Notes: generated from the letters alone by a model not told the origin. Positions 23,303 through 36,000 are shown, counted from the stretch's first letter. The stretch: 64,000 bases of DNA from Branchiostoma floridae (GCF_000003815.2 NC_049982.1:27004269-27068268), one strand, 5' to 3'. A program made the numbers and translations.

Positions 23303-23806
23303 TTGACAACAGCAACGACAGATGTTGAGAGCGGTGAAGTAAATCTCCCAACCCCAGATAATCCAACTAACAATGGAAAGGAATCTACTCCCATCTCGGT
23401 GGAAGATTACATTGAAAACATTCGTAGGAAAAGTAACATTATTCTGCATAATGTCCCTGAACCAGCAGGCATTAACCGTGAAGATAGACTTACACATGAC
23501 AGAGAGTTCACACAGAGCATTGCCAGAGAACTGGGTATTGAAAACTTGTCTATTAGGAAGACAACCAGGCTTGGAAGCATAAGCCCAGGCAAAAATCGTC
23601 TACTACTGGTTACATTGTATGATACATCAGATAGATACCATCTGTTAAAGGAAGCCAAGCTCCTGAACCACAGTGAACAATATTCCAACATCTTCATAGC
23701 ACCTGACTTGTCACGCAAAGAAAGAGAAACAAGTCGGAGACAGCGGGAAGAACGACGTCAGAGTAAAACCAACCACATAGGGGGTAACAACACGCATCTT
23801 ATGTGA
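23303..23806 (+). CDS. LINE ORF1-like protein (RNA-binding chaperone type)
   Basis: 167 codons if read from the first possible start; the true start is uncertain because the frame is open upstream only to a TAG at 23276 and the gap is near. It contains RKSNIILHNVPE (about residues 42-53), a short RRM-like strand pattern RLLLVTLYDTSDRYHLLKEAK and a basic C-terminal helix KERETSRRQREERR, the arrangement of L1/CR1 ORF1 proteins that bind element RNA. It ends at TGA 23804-23806 in the same frame as ORF2. Confidence 0.65.
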   Translation: MTTATTDVESGEVNLPTPDNPTNNGKESTPISVEDYIENIRRKSNIILHNVPEPAGINREDRLTHDREFTQSIARELGIENLSIRKTTRLGSISPGKNRLLLVTLYDTSDRYHLLKEAKLLNHSEQYSNIFIAPDLSRKERETSRRQREERRQSKTNHIGGNNTHLM

Positions 23807-23953
23807 CAACGTGAAGAGGTTGGGCTGAATATCACACATGACGACAAACAAGATAACACACATGATGGTAATAGTGATAATACACATGATGATATAGGAA
23901 ATAACGCACATGGCGGGGGACAACCGTGGAAAAGTAAAGCAGGTCCATTAAAA

Positions 23954-26824
23954 GTGCTGTACACCAACACAGACCAATTCCCAAACAAGAGGGAGGAACT
24001 CAGGTTCATGGTGGCCAGTGATCCAGTGGACTTGATCGCCCTGACCGAGGTTATCCCCAAGGCACAGATAAACCCGTTAAAGATGTGTACACTAGATATG
24101 GAAGGCTACGAGGCCTTTACAAACTTCAACCCGGATGAAAGAAACCTTGGGAAGAGTGGCACAAGGGGTATTGTCATTTTTGTAAAGAAGTCACTGAACT
24201 TGAGTGTACAGGAACTGGACTTTAGTGCAGCCGGATTTCATGAGCAGTTATTTCTGAAATGTGAACTAGGCAACAAAGAATCACTCATTGTGGGGTGTAT
24301 ATATAGAAGCCCAACCTCTGACCCAACAGACAGTACGACCAAATTATGTGAACTTTTGTCAAATGTTTGTAAAGAGAAGGCTAAGCACATGGTAATAATG
24401 GGAGACTTTAATCTAAAGGAAATTGACTGGGAAGGGAGGACTACAGTTGATGGCGCACACCCCCATTGCCAGCATTTCCTGGATTGTCTTGATGACAATT
24501 TTCTAACCCAGCATGTTGAAGAACCCACCCGACACAGGGTCAACCAGACCCCATCCGTACTTGACTTAATCATCACAAATGAACAGCATACAGTTGGGGA
24601 ACTGCAGTACCTGCCAGGGCTAGGGAAAGGTGACCACTGCTGTCTGAACTTCGTCATAAACTGCAGTAGGGAGAAACCTCCTAGACCGGAGGCAAGGCGT
24701 AATTATAACAAGGGCAATTACCAGAAGGCCAAAGAGGACCTGGGTGGGATTGACTGGGATACTGAGATAAGTCACATGGAGGTCTCTCAGGCATGGACAA
24801 GGTTCTGCGAACTACTCAATAAGGTGGTGGATGAGTGTATCCCATTGACTAGAGGAGTCCAAAGACCTAATAAGCTTTACTTGAACAAGCAAGCAATGGA
24901 AGTAAAAAACAAGAAAAGGAAGATGTGGTCAAAATGGAAAAGCTCTGGTAGTCTTGCAGACTTCAGAAGGTATGCAGCAGTAAGAAACTCACTTAGAAGT
25001 CTAACACGACAGCTGTGCAGTGAATACGAGCACAGGCTGGTGAGGGATCTTAAGGACAATCCCAAAAACTTCTGGAGGTACACGAAGTCCCGTCTCAGTA
25101 CAAGGCCCAAAATAGGTAGTCTGGTCAAACCAGATGGTTCAATGGCACTGACAGACTTAGACAAAGCGGAGGTCCTAAACAACTTCTTTGCTAGTGTATT
25201 CACGGACGAGAATACATCTAGCATACCCAGAGCTAACGCCAAAACAGTGACTTCAGTTCTTGACAATTTCGAGATAAGTAGGGAAACTGTAGAAAGGAAG
25301 TTATCAGAACTCAACCCAACAAAGTCAGCTGGACCAGACGGTCTTCACTCAAGACTTCTGAAGGAACTCGCAAGTGAGCTGTCGTACCCAGTATCAGTTA
25401 TTTTCAAGAAGTCGCTGGAGGCGGGATGCGTACCAGCCGACTGGAAAACAGCACATATAACTCCGATCCACAAGAAGGGTAGCAGACAAGACCCAGGAAA
25501 CTACAGACCTGTAAGCTTAACCTCCGTGGTTGTCAAGACACTTGAGTCCATCATTAGAGATGTACTCGTCGACCATCTTATGGCAAACGAGTTATTTACA
25601 GACGCTCAACATGGGTTCGTACCCAAAAGATCTTGTACCACTCAGCTACTGGTAGTCATGAACGATTGGTCACAGTGTCTAGAGAGGGGGGAACCAGTGG
25701 ACAGCATCTACTTAGACTTCAAAAAAGCTTTTGATTCAGTTCCCCACAAGAGGTTACTCGTCAAGCTGCACTCATATGGGATAAGGGGCCATACACTTAA
25801 GTGGATACAGAACTTTCTCAGCAACAGGAGGCAGAAAGTAGTTATCAATGGAGCGCACTCCTCCTGGCGTAACGTCAAGAGTGGAATCCCGCAGGGAAGT
25901 GTTCTGGGTCCTACGTTATTTGTTGTTTTTATAAACGACCTGCCGGAGGTTGTGACCAGTGCAGTGAAGATCTTTGCTGACGATAGCAAAATCTACAGAC
26001 CGATCCTATGCAAGGAGGATCAGGAAGCGCTTCAGCGTGACCTCCAAGCTGTGGAAAAGTGGTCGGAGGTGTGGCAACTCCCCTTCAACGCTGGGAAATG
26101 CAAAGTACTCCACTTGGGAAGAGGCAACCAAAGAGCAGAGTACAGACTGGGTGGGCTAATTCTGGAAGAAACCAAAGTCGAGAAAGACCTCGGGGTGTCT
26201 GTCGACGAGCAGTTAAAGTTCCACGTTAACACCACAGTCTCAGCGCAAAAGGCAAACCAAATATTAGGCTTGGTAAAAAGAACCTTCAGTAACTTGGATG
26301 AAGTAACAGTGCCCCTCCTCTACAAATCGATGGTTCGCCCCCATTTAGAGTATGCGAACGCTGTTTGGGGGCCGCATTTCAAAGTCGACCAGAACACTGT
26401 GGAAAAAGTACAACGTAGAGCAACAAGGCTGGTCCCAACACTCAAGTCCTTTCCGTATAGTGTTAGGCTGGAGAGTTTGAAGCTACCATCACTCCACTAT
26501 AGAAGAGCCAGAGGGGATATGATACAAGTCTTTAAGTTCCTCACAGGAAGGGAGAGGGTTAGTGCACAGAGTTTCTTCACCGAGAGTCAACATCAGTCAA
26601 CTAGAGGGCATCGCTTCAAACTTACGGTGCCACTGGCAAAGTCCTTGGTACGTCGCCAGTCGTTTGCGGTTCGAGTAGTACAAAATTGGAACTCGCTGCC
26701 GGCTGAGGTCGTAGAGGCAGAGTCTGTTAACGCGTTTAAAACGAGGTTGGACTTATGTTGGAGTAAGAAGAGATACCACGATCGTCAGGAGGGTGACTAC
26801 ACAGGCGCAGCCTACTTCACCTAG
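23954..26824 (+). CDS. LINE ORF2: AP-like endonuclease plus reverse transcriptase
   Basis: 956 codons, intact. The N-terminal endonuclease (EEP fold) shows the catalytic Glu in LTEV near residue 31, MGDFN near 148 and GKGDHC near 224-229. Reverse transcriptase blocks follow: KSAGPDGLHS near 457, NYRPVSLTS near 515, LDFKKAFDSVPH near 587, SGIPQGSVLGP near 643 and the catalytic FADDSK near 674 (Ser replaces the common Thr). The C-terminal part has the thumb and HLEYANAVWGPH-type region usual in CR1-like proteins. It nicks target DNA and primes reverse transcription there. The frame is open upstream of 23954 back to the ORF1 stop, so the true start could be earlier. Confidence 0.92.
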   Translation: MLYTNTDQFPNKREELRFMVASDPVDLIALTEVIPKAQINPLKMCTLDMEGYEAFTNFNPDERNLGKSGTRGIVIFVKKSLNLSVQELDFSAAGFHEQLFLKCELGNKESLIVGCIYRSPTSDPTDSTTKLCELLSNVCKEKAKHMVIMGDFNLKEIDWEGRTTVDGAHPHCQHFLDCLDDNFLTQHVEEPTRHRVNQTPSVLDLIITNEQHTVGELQYLPGLGKGDHCCLNFVINCSREKPPRPEARRNYNKGNYQKAKEDLGGIDWDTEISHMEVSQAWTRFCELLNKVVDECIPLTRGVQRPNKLYLNKQAMEVKNKKRKMWSKWKSSGSLADFRRYAAVRNSLRSLTRQLCSEYEHRLVRDLKDNPKNFWRYTKSRLSTRPKIGSLVKPDGSMALTDLDKAEVLNNFFASVFTDENTSSIPRANAKTVTSVLDNFEISRETVERKLSELNPTKSAGPDGLHSRLLKELASELSYPVSVIFKKSLEAGCVPADWKTAHITPIHKKGSRQDPGNYRPVSLTSVVVKTLESIIRDVLVDHLMANELFTDAQHGFVPKRSCTTQLLVVMNDWSQCLERGEPVDSIYLDFKKAFDSVPHKRLLVKLHSYGIRGHTLKWIQNFLSNRRQKVVINGAHSSWRNVKSGIPQGSVLGPTLFVVFINDLPEVVTSAVKIFADDSKIYRPILCKEDQEALQRDLQAVEKWSEVWQLPFNAGKCKVLHLGRGNQRAEYRLGGLILEETKVEKDLGVSVDEQLKFHVNTTVSAQKANQILGLVKRTFSNLDEVTVPLLYKSMVRPHLEYANAVWGPHFKVDQNTVEKVQRRATRLVPTLKSFPYSVRLESLKLPSLHYRRARGDMIQVFKFLTGRERVSAQSFFTESQHQSTRGHRFKLTVPLAKSLVRRQSFAVRVVQNWNSLPAEVVEAESVNAFKTRLDLCWSKKRYHDRQEGDYTGAAYFT

Positions 26825-27092
26825 ACATCATCAAGGTATCATCAAGGTATCAAAAGGGCTTCTGGAAAAATCTGGGCTGTATATCAGGCAAGGCTACCAG
26901 GCCAGGTTACCAGGCTATCAGACCAGGCCACCCTTTCTGGAATCCATGGGCATTCATGGGGGGTTTGTCTCTAATCAAATTACCATGAGAAAATGGCAAT
27001 CCCAGCTGTACATAGCCTGGTTGTATACTTAGCTTTTTCTGTAAACCCCCTGTGACTGTCTAACTTGTTAGCTTGTTTGTTCCACCTTGCAG

Positions 27093-30000
27093 ATCACCTG
27101 TTTCACCAAGGGTTCTTAAGCTTCAGAAAATGGATTGTTGAGTCCGACGTCCTTCCTCCCGAGGTTCACATCATGTTGTCCGATATTCTACGAGGGTCAG
27201 GTAGGTTTCTGCAAGGAGCTTTTATCAAAGCAACTTAATTTGGTCTTTGTTTTTGTTTTGTACCACAGCAAGCCTAAGGCATAACACGCCAGTTTTGTAC
27301 AGTAATTACAAGCTACATAAGACTGCACTGTTAGGTTTGATTCATTCACAAGTGTAGTGGGTTCTTTAACTTGTGCAAGGCATGTGTCTTCCTAAACATG
27401 GGACAAGGTTCTCTGGCTTCACATCCTATCTGAGAGGAGAACTTCAAGTTTAAAACATTGGGATTGATATTCTTACAATTTTTTGTTTTAAGACACCAAA
27501 TTTTCAAACTTCTGGGGCATTTCACATTGAAATGTATTTTATCTTAGCTGGGTATGACATAAGCGAAATACACAGTGTATTCCGCATCACCCACAGTCCC
27601 AGCCCTCTTGCTGGCTGTACCTTGGGTCGAACGGAATACACTGTGTTGTATTTAACATTTCTATCATACCTGGGCTGTATTTACGATTGATATCTTTGTT
27701 CCAACTGGTTTGTATACAGTATGGCCCGGGGCAACGATTGCAACTGGTGTGTGCTGCTGTCGAAAATTTGTATAGCTGTTCGACTGTTTGCCCAGTTCTT
27801 TTCCTTGGGTTGGCAATAATAAAATATAACAAGAGATATTCCTTATTGCCCTTGTTCCGGGCCCTTCAGCGGGCTGGATTGCTCTCCGGCCTTCATGCCA
27901 TCCTACCTGCGGTCGGGCCGTACCTCGGGCAATACAGAATATTGTATTCTATTTGTATACCATCCCTATTTTCTATCTCTATCTCTAGGCCATGTGGATG
28001 ACATCTTCCCCTACTTCATGCAGCACTGTAAACAGATCTTCCCCATGTTGGACTGCATGGACGATCTCCGCAAGATCAGCGACTCCAGGGACCCAGCCAG
28101 CTGGTCAGTCACATAACGTTCTACGCAAGGTTATGCTAGTTTAAAGTCAAAATTGCAGAAAATGTTGTTAAACAGAAAACTTACACGCAGAAGCAAAGTA
28201 TCTCAGTGGACTGTGGTATGTTGGCAACTGACACCGCTACTAGTAATGTACGCTGAACAGATTATTCGGCACTGGCAACTGGGCCGCCAAAAACCATCAA
28301 TGTGTCTCCAGAAATGACGACTTTTTTTAGATATTGAAAATAAATGCGCTAAAATGTAGACTAATGCAGTACCAAAGTGCAGTTAGATGTCTGCTTAACC
28401 CATTGAAAAAAAAACTTATTAGGTTTGTAACAAAACTTCAAATACAATATTCAAATTCAAATACGATAATTAGGAGTTAGTGAATTGATGTGTTCAACTA
28501 GTTTTTTTTTTTTCAATTCTAGTTAACCATACTTGTATTGAATTGTTCTGCTTGTTCAATCTAGTGACACTGAAGAAGAGTGATGGCAGCATAATCTTCA
28601 GTTAGTTGAAGGCGGCTGCCTCAATCGAAAGAAGAAGATGTCTCTCAAAACGTCTTGAAATAAATCTCTGTCTTTTATCCAGTTGTAGAGATTGAATTGT
28701 ATTTGAATAATGGTGTTGTTTACCGGGATCTCTAACCTTCAATGTTTTGCTTGTTGCCTAATAACTCAGGTACTCTGAGGCGCGTGCCATACACAGGAAG
28801 ATAGTGTTCCATGCGGGTCCCACGAACAGTGGAAAGACGTACCACGCGTTGGAGAGGTTCTCACAGGCCAAGTCTGGGATCTACTGTGGACCCCTCAAAC
28901 TACTGGCCAACGAGGTGCACCAAAAAACAAACGACAGGGTAGGGCTCTGAAAAATAATATGTATTTCGTAATCTTCTTCTATATTTTGAACTTTTTTAAT
29001 GCATCGTATTGTATTCTGATATAGTTAACAAATTTCAATATCATTTTTTTTTTAATGTTCGGTTGTAAAGTTTCACAAGCAAAGTTGTCAACTAAATACA
29101 TGCATGTTGACCTTATACTTATGGTTGTGGTTTAAAGGAAGGCATAGTGAGATTGTATTGAACTTTACATAATCAGTGCTGTGGATGCTTGTAAGAAGGT
29201 CTGCATGCCTCTTTTTGTGAGCTATAGCTAGATTTTTTAGTTCACTTTCTAGCCACCCATTCTAGATCAATTGTACCATTGGTGGGAAAAACATTAAAGA
29301 TAATCAAAATAGGCCTAAAGAAACGCCAAGTCTTATGGAATAATTTTACTTTCAAGATTTGCTCAGCCATACCTCCTGGCCACTTTAAAGGCTGTTGGTA
29401 AATTCGTCATGAAGCTTAATTTGTCACTTTATGTTATTATTCAGAAATATTATTGACAATTCTATGTATCGCTTAATTAGTCTGTAACAGCCTAGTCTTT
29501 GAAATACTGTAAATGCAGAAATGTTCGCGGTGGATTAATGTTCGCCGTTTTTGCGTTGACCACTTCACCACGAACTTAAAACCACCGCGAACATTTTTCT
29601 ATTATGGTATGAGACTGCAGTCTATAGTGTTGCCGCAAACTTAAAACCCCCGCGAAAAGTCCTTTTTCCCGTTACCGCGAAATTAAATCCCCGCAAATTT
29701 AAATGCATTTACAGTACCAATAGAGATCCCTAAATCTATAATATTATTGATACTTGTATCATACATATAGGAATGTGCATCAATTTACTATTTTAAAAGT
29801 GTTCACAAATTTCCTTAATTTACTGTTTAAGGTTGCCAGCCCTTCAAATTCTAACATTACCATTAATTAAGTATTACCATTAAGTCCTAGAGTTACAGAA
29901 AGTATGTTGGCTGGCCTCTGCAGGGGGTCCCTTGTGATCTGGTGACAGGAGAAGAGAGGGTGTACGCGCGGGAAGACGGACAGCCCTCCGGTCACGTGTC

Positions 30001-33000
30001 CTGTACTGTTGAGATGACCAACATCCACCAGCCATGTAAGGAGAAACTCAATGGTCCTTTTACGTACAACAGGTTTACACACAGAACAAGCATTAAGCAG
30101 CCTTAGCCTGTAGCTAACTCAAAGGTTATCCAGCTGCAGTATTCATTGTTAAATGTCATTTACAAATTCTCCACATCATTTAGTCAAGTGCCTGATTGCC
30201 CAAAAGTCACAACAGAATGTCCGGTTGTGTTGTTGTTTGTAGCCTAGTTTTACCACTTAAGGTACTAAATCTAGCCCATTGTGCATCTATCAGGGCTGTC
30301 TCCATCTTTAGATTTTTCTATCCCACTTATTGGGAAATGCTTTTTTGGTTTTGTCGTAAGCTTAGGAAAGAATGTTTTTATTAATTTCAGGTCTTAAAGT
30401 TCAGACTTGTTGGAAAGACAGACAAAATTTTTTTCCAGCCCATGAAGCAAATTTCTGTCCCTTCATCAATTTCTGTCCCAGTAGGAAGGGACAGGTCCTG
30501 GAGTTTGGCATAGATCTATCCTAAGCATTTCCGTCATCCTTGATTTACTGTATGCCTAACGAGTATGTTGTGTTACAGATGAGGTGGCAGTGGTGGACGA
30601 GATCCAGATGATAAAGGACCCCCAGCGAGGGTGGGCGTGGACCCGCGCCCTGCTGGGTCTGTGTGCCGAGGAGATCCACCTGTGTGGGGAGCCTGCAGCC
30701 ATCGATCTGGTCACAGAGATGATGCTGTCTACAGGGGAGGAGTTGGAGGTACAGTAATGGTCATTACTATTATTATTATTGGTGGAGCCTGCAGCCATCG
30801 ATCTGGTCACAGAGTTGATGCTGTCTACAGGGGAGGAGTTGGAGGTACAGTAATGGTCATTACTATTATTATTATTGGTGGAGCCTGCAGCCATCGATCT
30901 GGTCACAGAGTTGATGCTGTCTACAGGGGAGGAGGTGGAGGTACACTAATGGTCATTACTATTATTATTATTGGTGGAGCCTGCAGCCATCGATCTGGTC
31001 ACAGAGTTGATGCTGTCTACAGGGGAGGAGGTGGAGGTACACTAATGGTCATTACTATTATTATTGGTGGAGCCTGCAGCCATCGATCTGGTCACAGAGT
31101 TGATGCTGTCTACAGGGGAGGAGGTGGAGGTACACTAATGGTCATTACTATTATTATTATTGGTGGAGCCTGCAGCCATCGATCTGGTCACAGAGTTGAT
31201 GCTGTCTACAGGGGAGGAGGTGGAGGTACAGTAATGGTCATTACTATTATTATTGGTGGAGCCTGCAGCCATCGATCTGGTCACAGAGTTGATGCTGTCT
31301 ACAGGGGAGGAGGTGGAGGTAATGGTCAGTACTATTATTATTGGTGGAGCCTGCAGCCATCGATCTGGTCACAGAGCTGATGCTGTCTACAGGAGAGGAG
31401 GTGGAGGTAATGGTCATTACTATTATTATTATTGGTGGAGCCTGCAGCCATCGATCTGGTCACAGAGTTGATGCTGTCTACAGGGGAGGAGGTGGAGGTA
31501 CAGTAATGGTCATTACTATTATTATTGGTGGAGCCTGCAGCCATCGATCTGGTCACAGAGTTGATGCTGTCTACAGGGGAGGAGGTGGAGGTACACTAAT
31601 GGTCATTACTATTATTATTATTGGTGGAGCCTGCAGCCATCGATCTGGTCACAGAGTTGATGCTGTCTACAGGGGAGGAGGTGGAGGTACAGTAATGGTC
31701 ATTACTATTATTATTGGTGGAGCCTGCAGCCATCGATCTGGTCACAGAGTTGATGCTGTCTACAGGGGAGGAGGTGGAGGTAATGGGCATGTACTAACAA
31801 TATCATTACTAAGGTTCCATATCTTAGTGCTAGAATCTGTACAGAGTTTTTGGTTTGTTTGTTAGCGGCCCTGCCTCTGGAACTAGAAGTCGTGAGCTCT
31901 ATCCTTGTTGTATCACTTACTCGTCATCCCTAGGATAAGAAGTCAGTCTGTGGTCCACTGTACATTGTAAATTGGAGGATTTCCCCTGTACAATGAACCT
32001 GTAAATACATAGCGTACCTACCGTCTGTCTTTTCTGTCACGATCAGTGGAAGAATTAGCTCTTCAGTGAGCTAAATTAGAACGATATATCACTTTCTCCT
32101 TTTTGTCACAGCCTCCTTGTATATTGTTCTTCCCATCTTCTAGGTCAGAAGATACAAAAGGCTGACAGGTCTGACCTACCTGAAGGAGCCGCTGGGTTCC
32201 TTAAACAACCTGAGACCAGGGGACGCCATCGTCTGCTTCAGCAAGGCAGACATCTTCCAGCTGAGCAGGCAGATAGAGGCCATGGGGAAGGTAGGTCATG
32301 GGCAATTTCAGTCATCTCTACAATGATTATTGTTCTTGAATACACATATGATGTACACAATGTAAAATGATTCTTACAAAAGATAAACCTTGTAACATCT
32401 GGATTCTACCTAAAGCACAAAATAGACACCATAAACCTATGACAAGAATGGAAGTGACAAAACATGGTACAAATGTAGCACAGCCAACAAACCATTCATT
32501 CCTGTATTCAAGAAGTGCACAGGTGTATCGGAAGAGACACTAGTGTGGCACACTTGTATCACTTACCAAGTTGGTAACCACACCCATGGCTTCTATATTG
32601 GTGCCACTTTTACAACTATCCAACTAGTTTCACTTCTACACCAGGTCCTACAGTCATGGCTACCTCGCTAGTGTCACTTTTTTAGTACAATCAATACTTT
32701 CTCATCAAGTTGACCATCTCTGACGAAGAAATATGTTCCTGTTTTTTTTAAAACAAAAATCAAGCAAAAATTGATAAGTGTGCTGACGTCATCCATGAAA
32801 TTTACTTGCTGTGGCCTTATATTTAGCTACATATCCCTAGTGAGCAGGGATATGCTTAAAACAAACATTCTTTTTTTGTTTTCTTGGTTTTGTTGTCAGA
32901 GTAACTGTTGTTGTATCATGTCTTGGAGTGATCGTCTGAATGCCTCCATGCTATTACCATTTCAGGAGTGTGCAGTTATATACGGCAGCCTCCCCCCAGG

Positions 33001-36000
33001 AACTAAACTAGCCCAGGCTAAGAAGTTCAACAACCCTGATGACCCCTGCAAGATTCTGGTGGCTACAGATGCTATAGGCATGGGCATCAACTTGTGAGTT
33101 CTTCATGAGCTATTATCATTTTCCAGCAACCTTCCCCTCTTTTATCAGATTCTCTCACCATTTATAGTGGGCATTCTCCTAAACAGAGCTTAGGCGAGGC
33201 TCTTCTAAAATGGGCTGAGGTTTATGTTTTTGTGGGTTTGACCTCTAACCAGCTGTCATCCAATCAGCCAATTGGCTTTACCTAAAGAAAACATTAAGGC
33301 AATGCTCTGATTGGCTGACAGCTTCTTGGACTCCATGACCACAAAAGAGCCTCCCAAGTTATATTGTATCATAGGAAAGAAAATAGTATGCTTAAGCTAT
33401 AAACTGGTAACTTTTAATATACGTTGTATGATTGTCATGCAAATTTGATGTCATAGGATTTTTAAGCAGACCATTACAGAACCAAACACCAACAAGGATC
33501 TAATATGTTGTATGACAGCCATGTGTGTAGCAAGACAGTTAAACTTTGCAGAACACATGCTTGGCTTATTTAAAATTGTACTCCTAGCGGCAGGCCCTAC
33601 AGTTAACCGCCACCTAGCAGGGGAGGGGTTCATTAACCCCAGCCAGTGAGAGATTGTGTAAACACAGGCTAATGCCTGGCTGTTAAAAAGAAATAACAGT
33701 TTTTAATGGTACGATGATCACATGAAGTATGTGATTGCGCCCTGACACAGGGCTCTAGCCAGCTCGAATTTTTTTTCCGTCAGCCAATTCCCATTTTCAC
33801 AAAAACCGCGAAAAGACTATTCCACGAGCTAGAAACACTGAACTAAGACCTTGAAAAATGGGTTTTTAATGACATTATCGTATGCAAAAGGGCGCAGACA
33901 CACTTTGTCAACAATAATAACAATAGCAAAACAAACAGTGTGTGGCTTTTGCAGCCTTGGATGGCGTCCCCAAGCCGCCTGTAGCTTCCACCAAGGATTT
34001 TTGTCTGTCAAGGTTGACGGATTGCTTTAAAAAATTTTCCGCCACACGCAGCAAATTTCCGTCAATTGACGGAAAAACGGACGCTGGCTAGACCACTGCC
34101 CTGACACGTCTTCTTGTGTGTTCCCTTCTTTTATTAAGGAGCATCAAGCGAGTCATCTTCAACTCCCTGATCAAGCCCACCCTGAATGAGAAGGGAGAGA
34201 AGGAGATGGACAACCTGAGCACGTCGCAGGCCCTGCAGATCGGGGGGCGGGCGGGAAGGTTTGGCACACACTTCCAGGACGGGGAGGTCACCACCATGCA
34301 CAAGGAGGACCTACAGACGCTTCACGACATCGTCCAACAACCGGTAGAACCTATCGAGGTAAACTGTCAATATTAGTAGAATTTGAACAATACAAATGAG
34401 TGGATATATATAGAATACAACACGGTGTATTCCGTATCACCCAAGGTGTCAGCCCGACCGCGGGTCAGATCGCCCGACGGCCGAAGCCGGAGGGTGATCC
34501 GACCTGCGGGAGGGCTGATCATGAGACCAAGGGTGATGCGGAATACACCGTGTTGTATTTTATTTATGTCATACCCATCTGAGAAAACCCATGTTTTGAT
34601 GCGAAATGCGCCAGAAGTTGAACAAATTTGGTGCCCTCGAATAATAAGTGTTGCAACAGCAATGTTCCAACGTCCGAATCAGGTATTCAAATTGTATTCG
34701 GCCCTCTCGAAACAGTTTGATTTATTCGAATGGCGCCTGTGTGATACGCCTTTCAAACCTGTGCGATACGGAAATGTACGTCCCGGTCCGGAACACCCGT
34801 ATCGAACGTTTTCGCGTCACAGGTATGACATAATGAAGTTTACATAACCTGTAAAGAATTACCTGATTAATGATGACAATTGTCAACATTCTCTTACAGG
34901 CTGCTGGACTCCACCCAACTGCTGAACAGGTGGAGATGTTTGCGTACCAGCTACCTGATGCCAGCATGTCCAACCTCATTGTAAGTATGGTCTTCTGAGT
35001 CCGGACTATTTCATGTGTCAGAATAGAAGTAGCCACAGTTTTTAACCTCCTTTAGTACTCATTCCCTTGAAATACATAATTTTTTAATAAACACACAACT
35101 GTAATCAATGTATGCGTAGGGTGTTGTCTAAGTCAAACATTGCCCTACGGCTTATACTAATAAAGTTGCAAGTTGGAGTCTGTGTTCGGTGTGTGTCCCC
35201 AATGAAGTACAATGGCAGAAAGTGAGTTGGAAGATGACCACAAAGGTCAGACTCGGACTGGGAAGAATTCAAAGTACAGGTCAGAGTTAATAGAAATAGT
35301 TGTTAATCAGACTTGACAGTCATGGACATTGGAATAGGCCAGTGCTAATTTGTGTAAAGGTAATTGTTTTTTGGTCTGTTCGTGATCTTGCAGCTATATA
35401 TTTCCATATAGTAGATGTTGAAGAGTACTGTGAAGAGACAAAAATCATGATTCATTGTTTTGTCTTTTAATACATTCAACTTTTCCATCCCTAGGACATT
35501 TTCATCAACCTGGCACAGGTGGACTCCCGATACTTTGTGTGCAACATCGAGGACTTCAAGTTCCTGGCAGACATGATCCAGCACATCCCGCTGAACCTGA
35601 GAGCTCGCTATGTCTTCTGCTGCGCCCCTATCAACAAGAAACAACCCTTCCTCTGTACATCCTTCCTCAAGGTACACTACAAGTAATTACACAACAGTTT
35701 AAAGACAGTGCTCGTTTAACATGACTTTTTTTGTACCATCTAGAGAAGGTAATTTTGTATTTCTAATTGCAGCCCTGAAAAAATTAGGTTTGGTAGGTTG
35801 GGGATCCCCCCCCCCCTTTTTCCTCTGACAATTCACTTTCCAGAAAATAAATATGGTGAGTGCTCAAGGTCATTACGCATTCTGCTGCTCAAAGCCTCTT
35901 TGGCATATTCACAACGTACCTTTTAAAGACTCTGACTGCTAAACCAGGTTTCCATTTTTGTGGGTTTGACCTCTAACCAGCTGTCAGCCAATCAGAGAGT

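Larger units (their letters stand above)
23263..26852 (+). mobile_element. CR1/Jockey-superfamily LINE, nearly complete coding region
   Basis: Contains ORF1 (23303-23806) and ORF2 (23954-26824), followed by a 3' terminus made of about 2.5 copies of ATCATCAAGGT (26826-26852), the short 3' repeat expected of this group. The 5' end falls in or before the gap at 23162-23261. The intact ORF2 suggests a recent insertion. It lies between the ankyrin gene and the first visible SUPV3L1 exon. Confidence 0.88.

Noticed and set aside
24238-25314. Minus-strand frames of 139-145 codons
   Set aside because: Antisense shadows of LINE ORF2.
30631-31380. 249-codon open frame with repeated [11 protein letters not shown] text
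   Set aside because: It is a frame other than the helicase frame running through the splice-junction minisatellite. Unit lengths divisible by three keep it open by chance.
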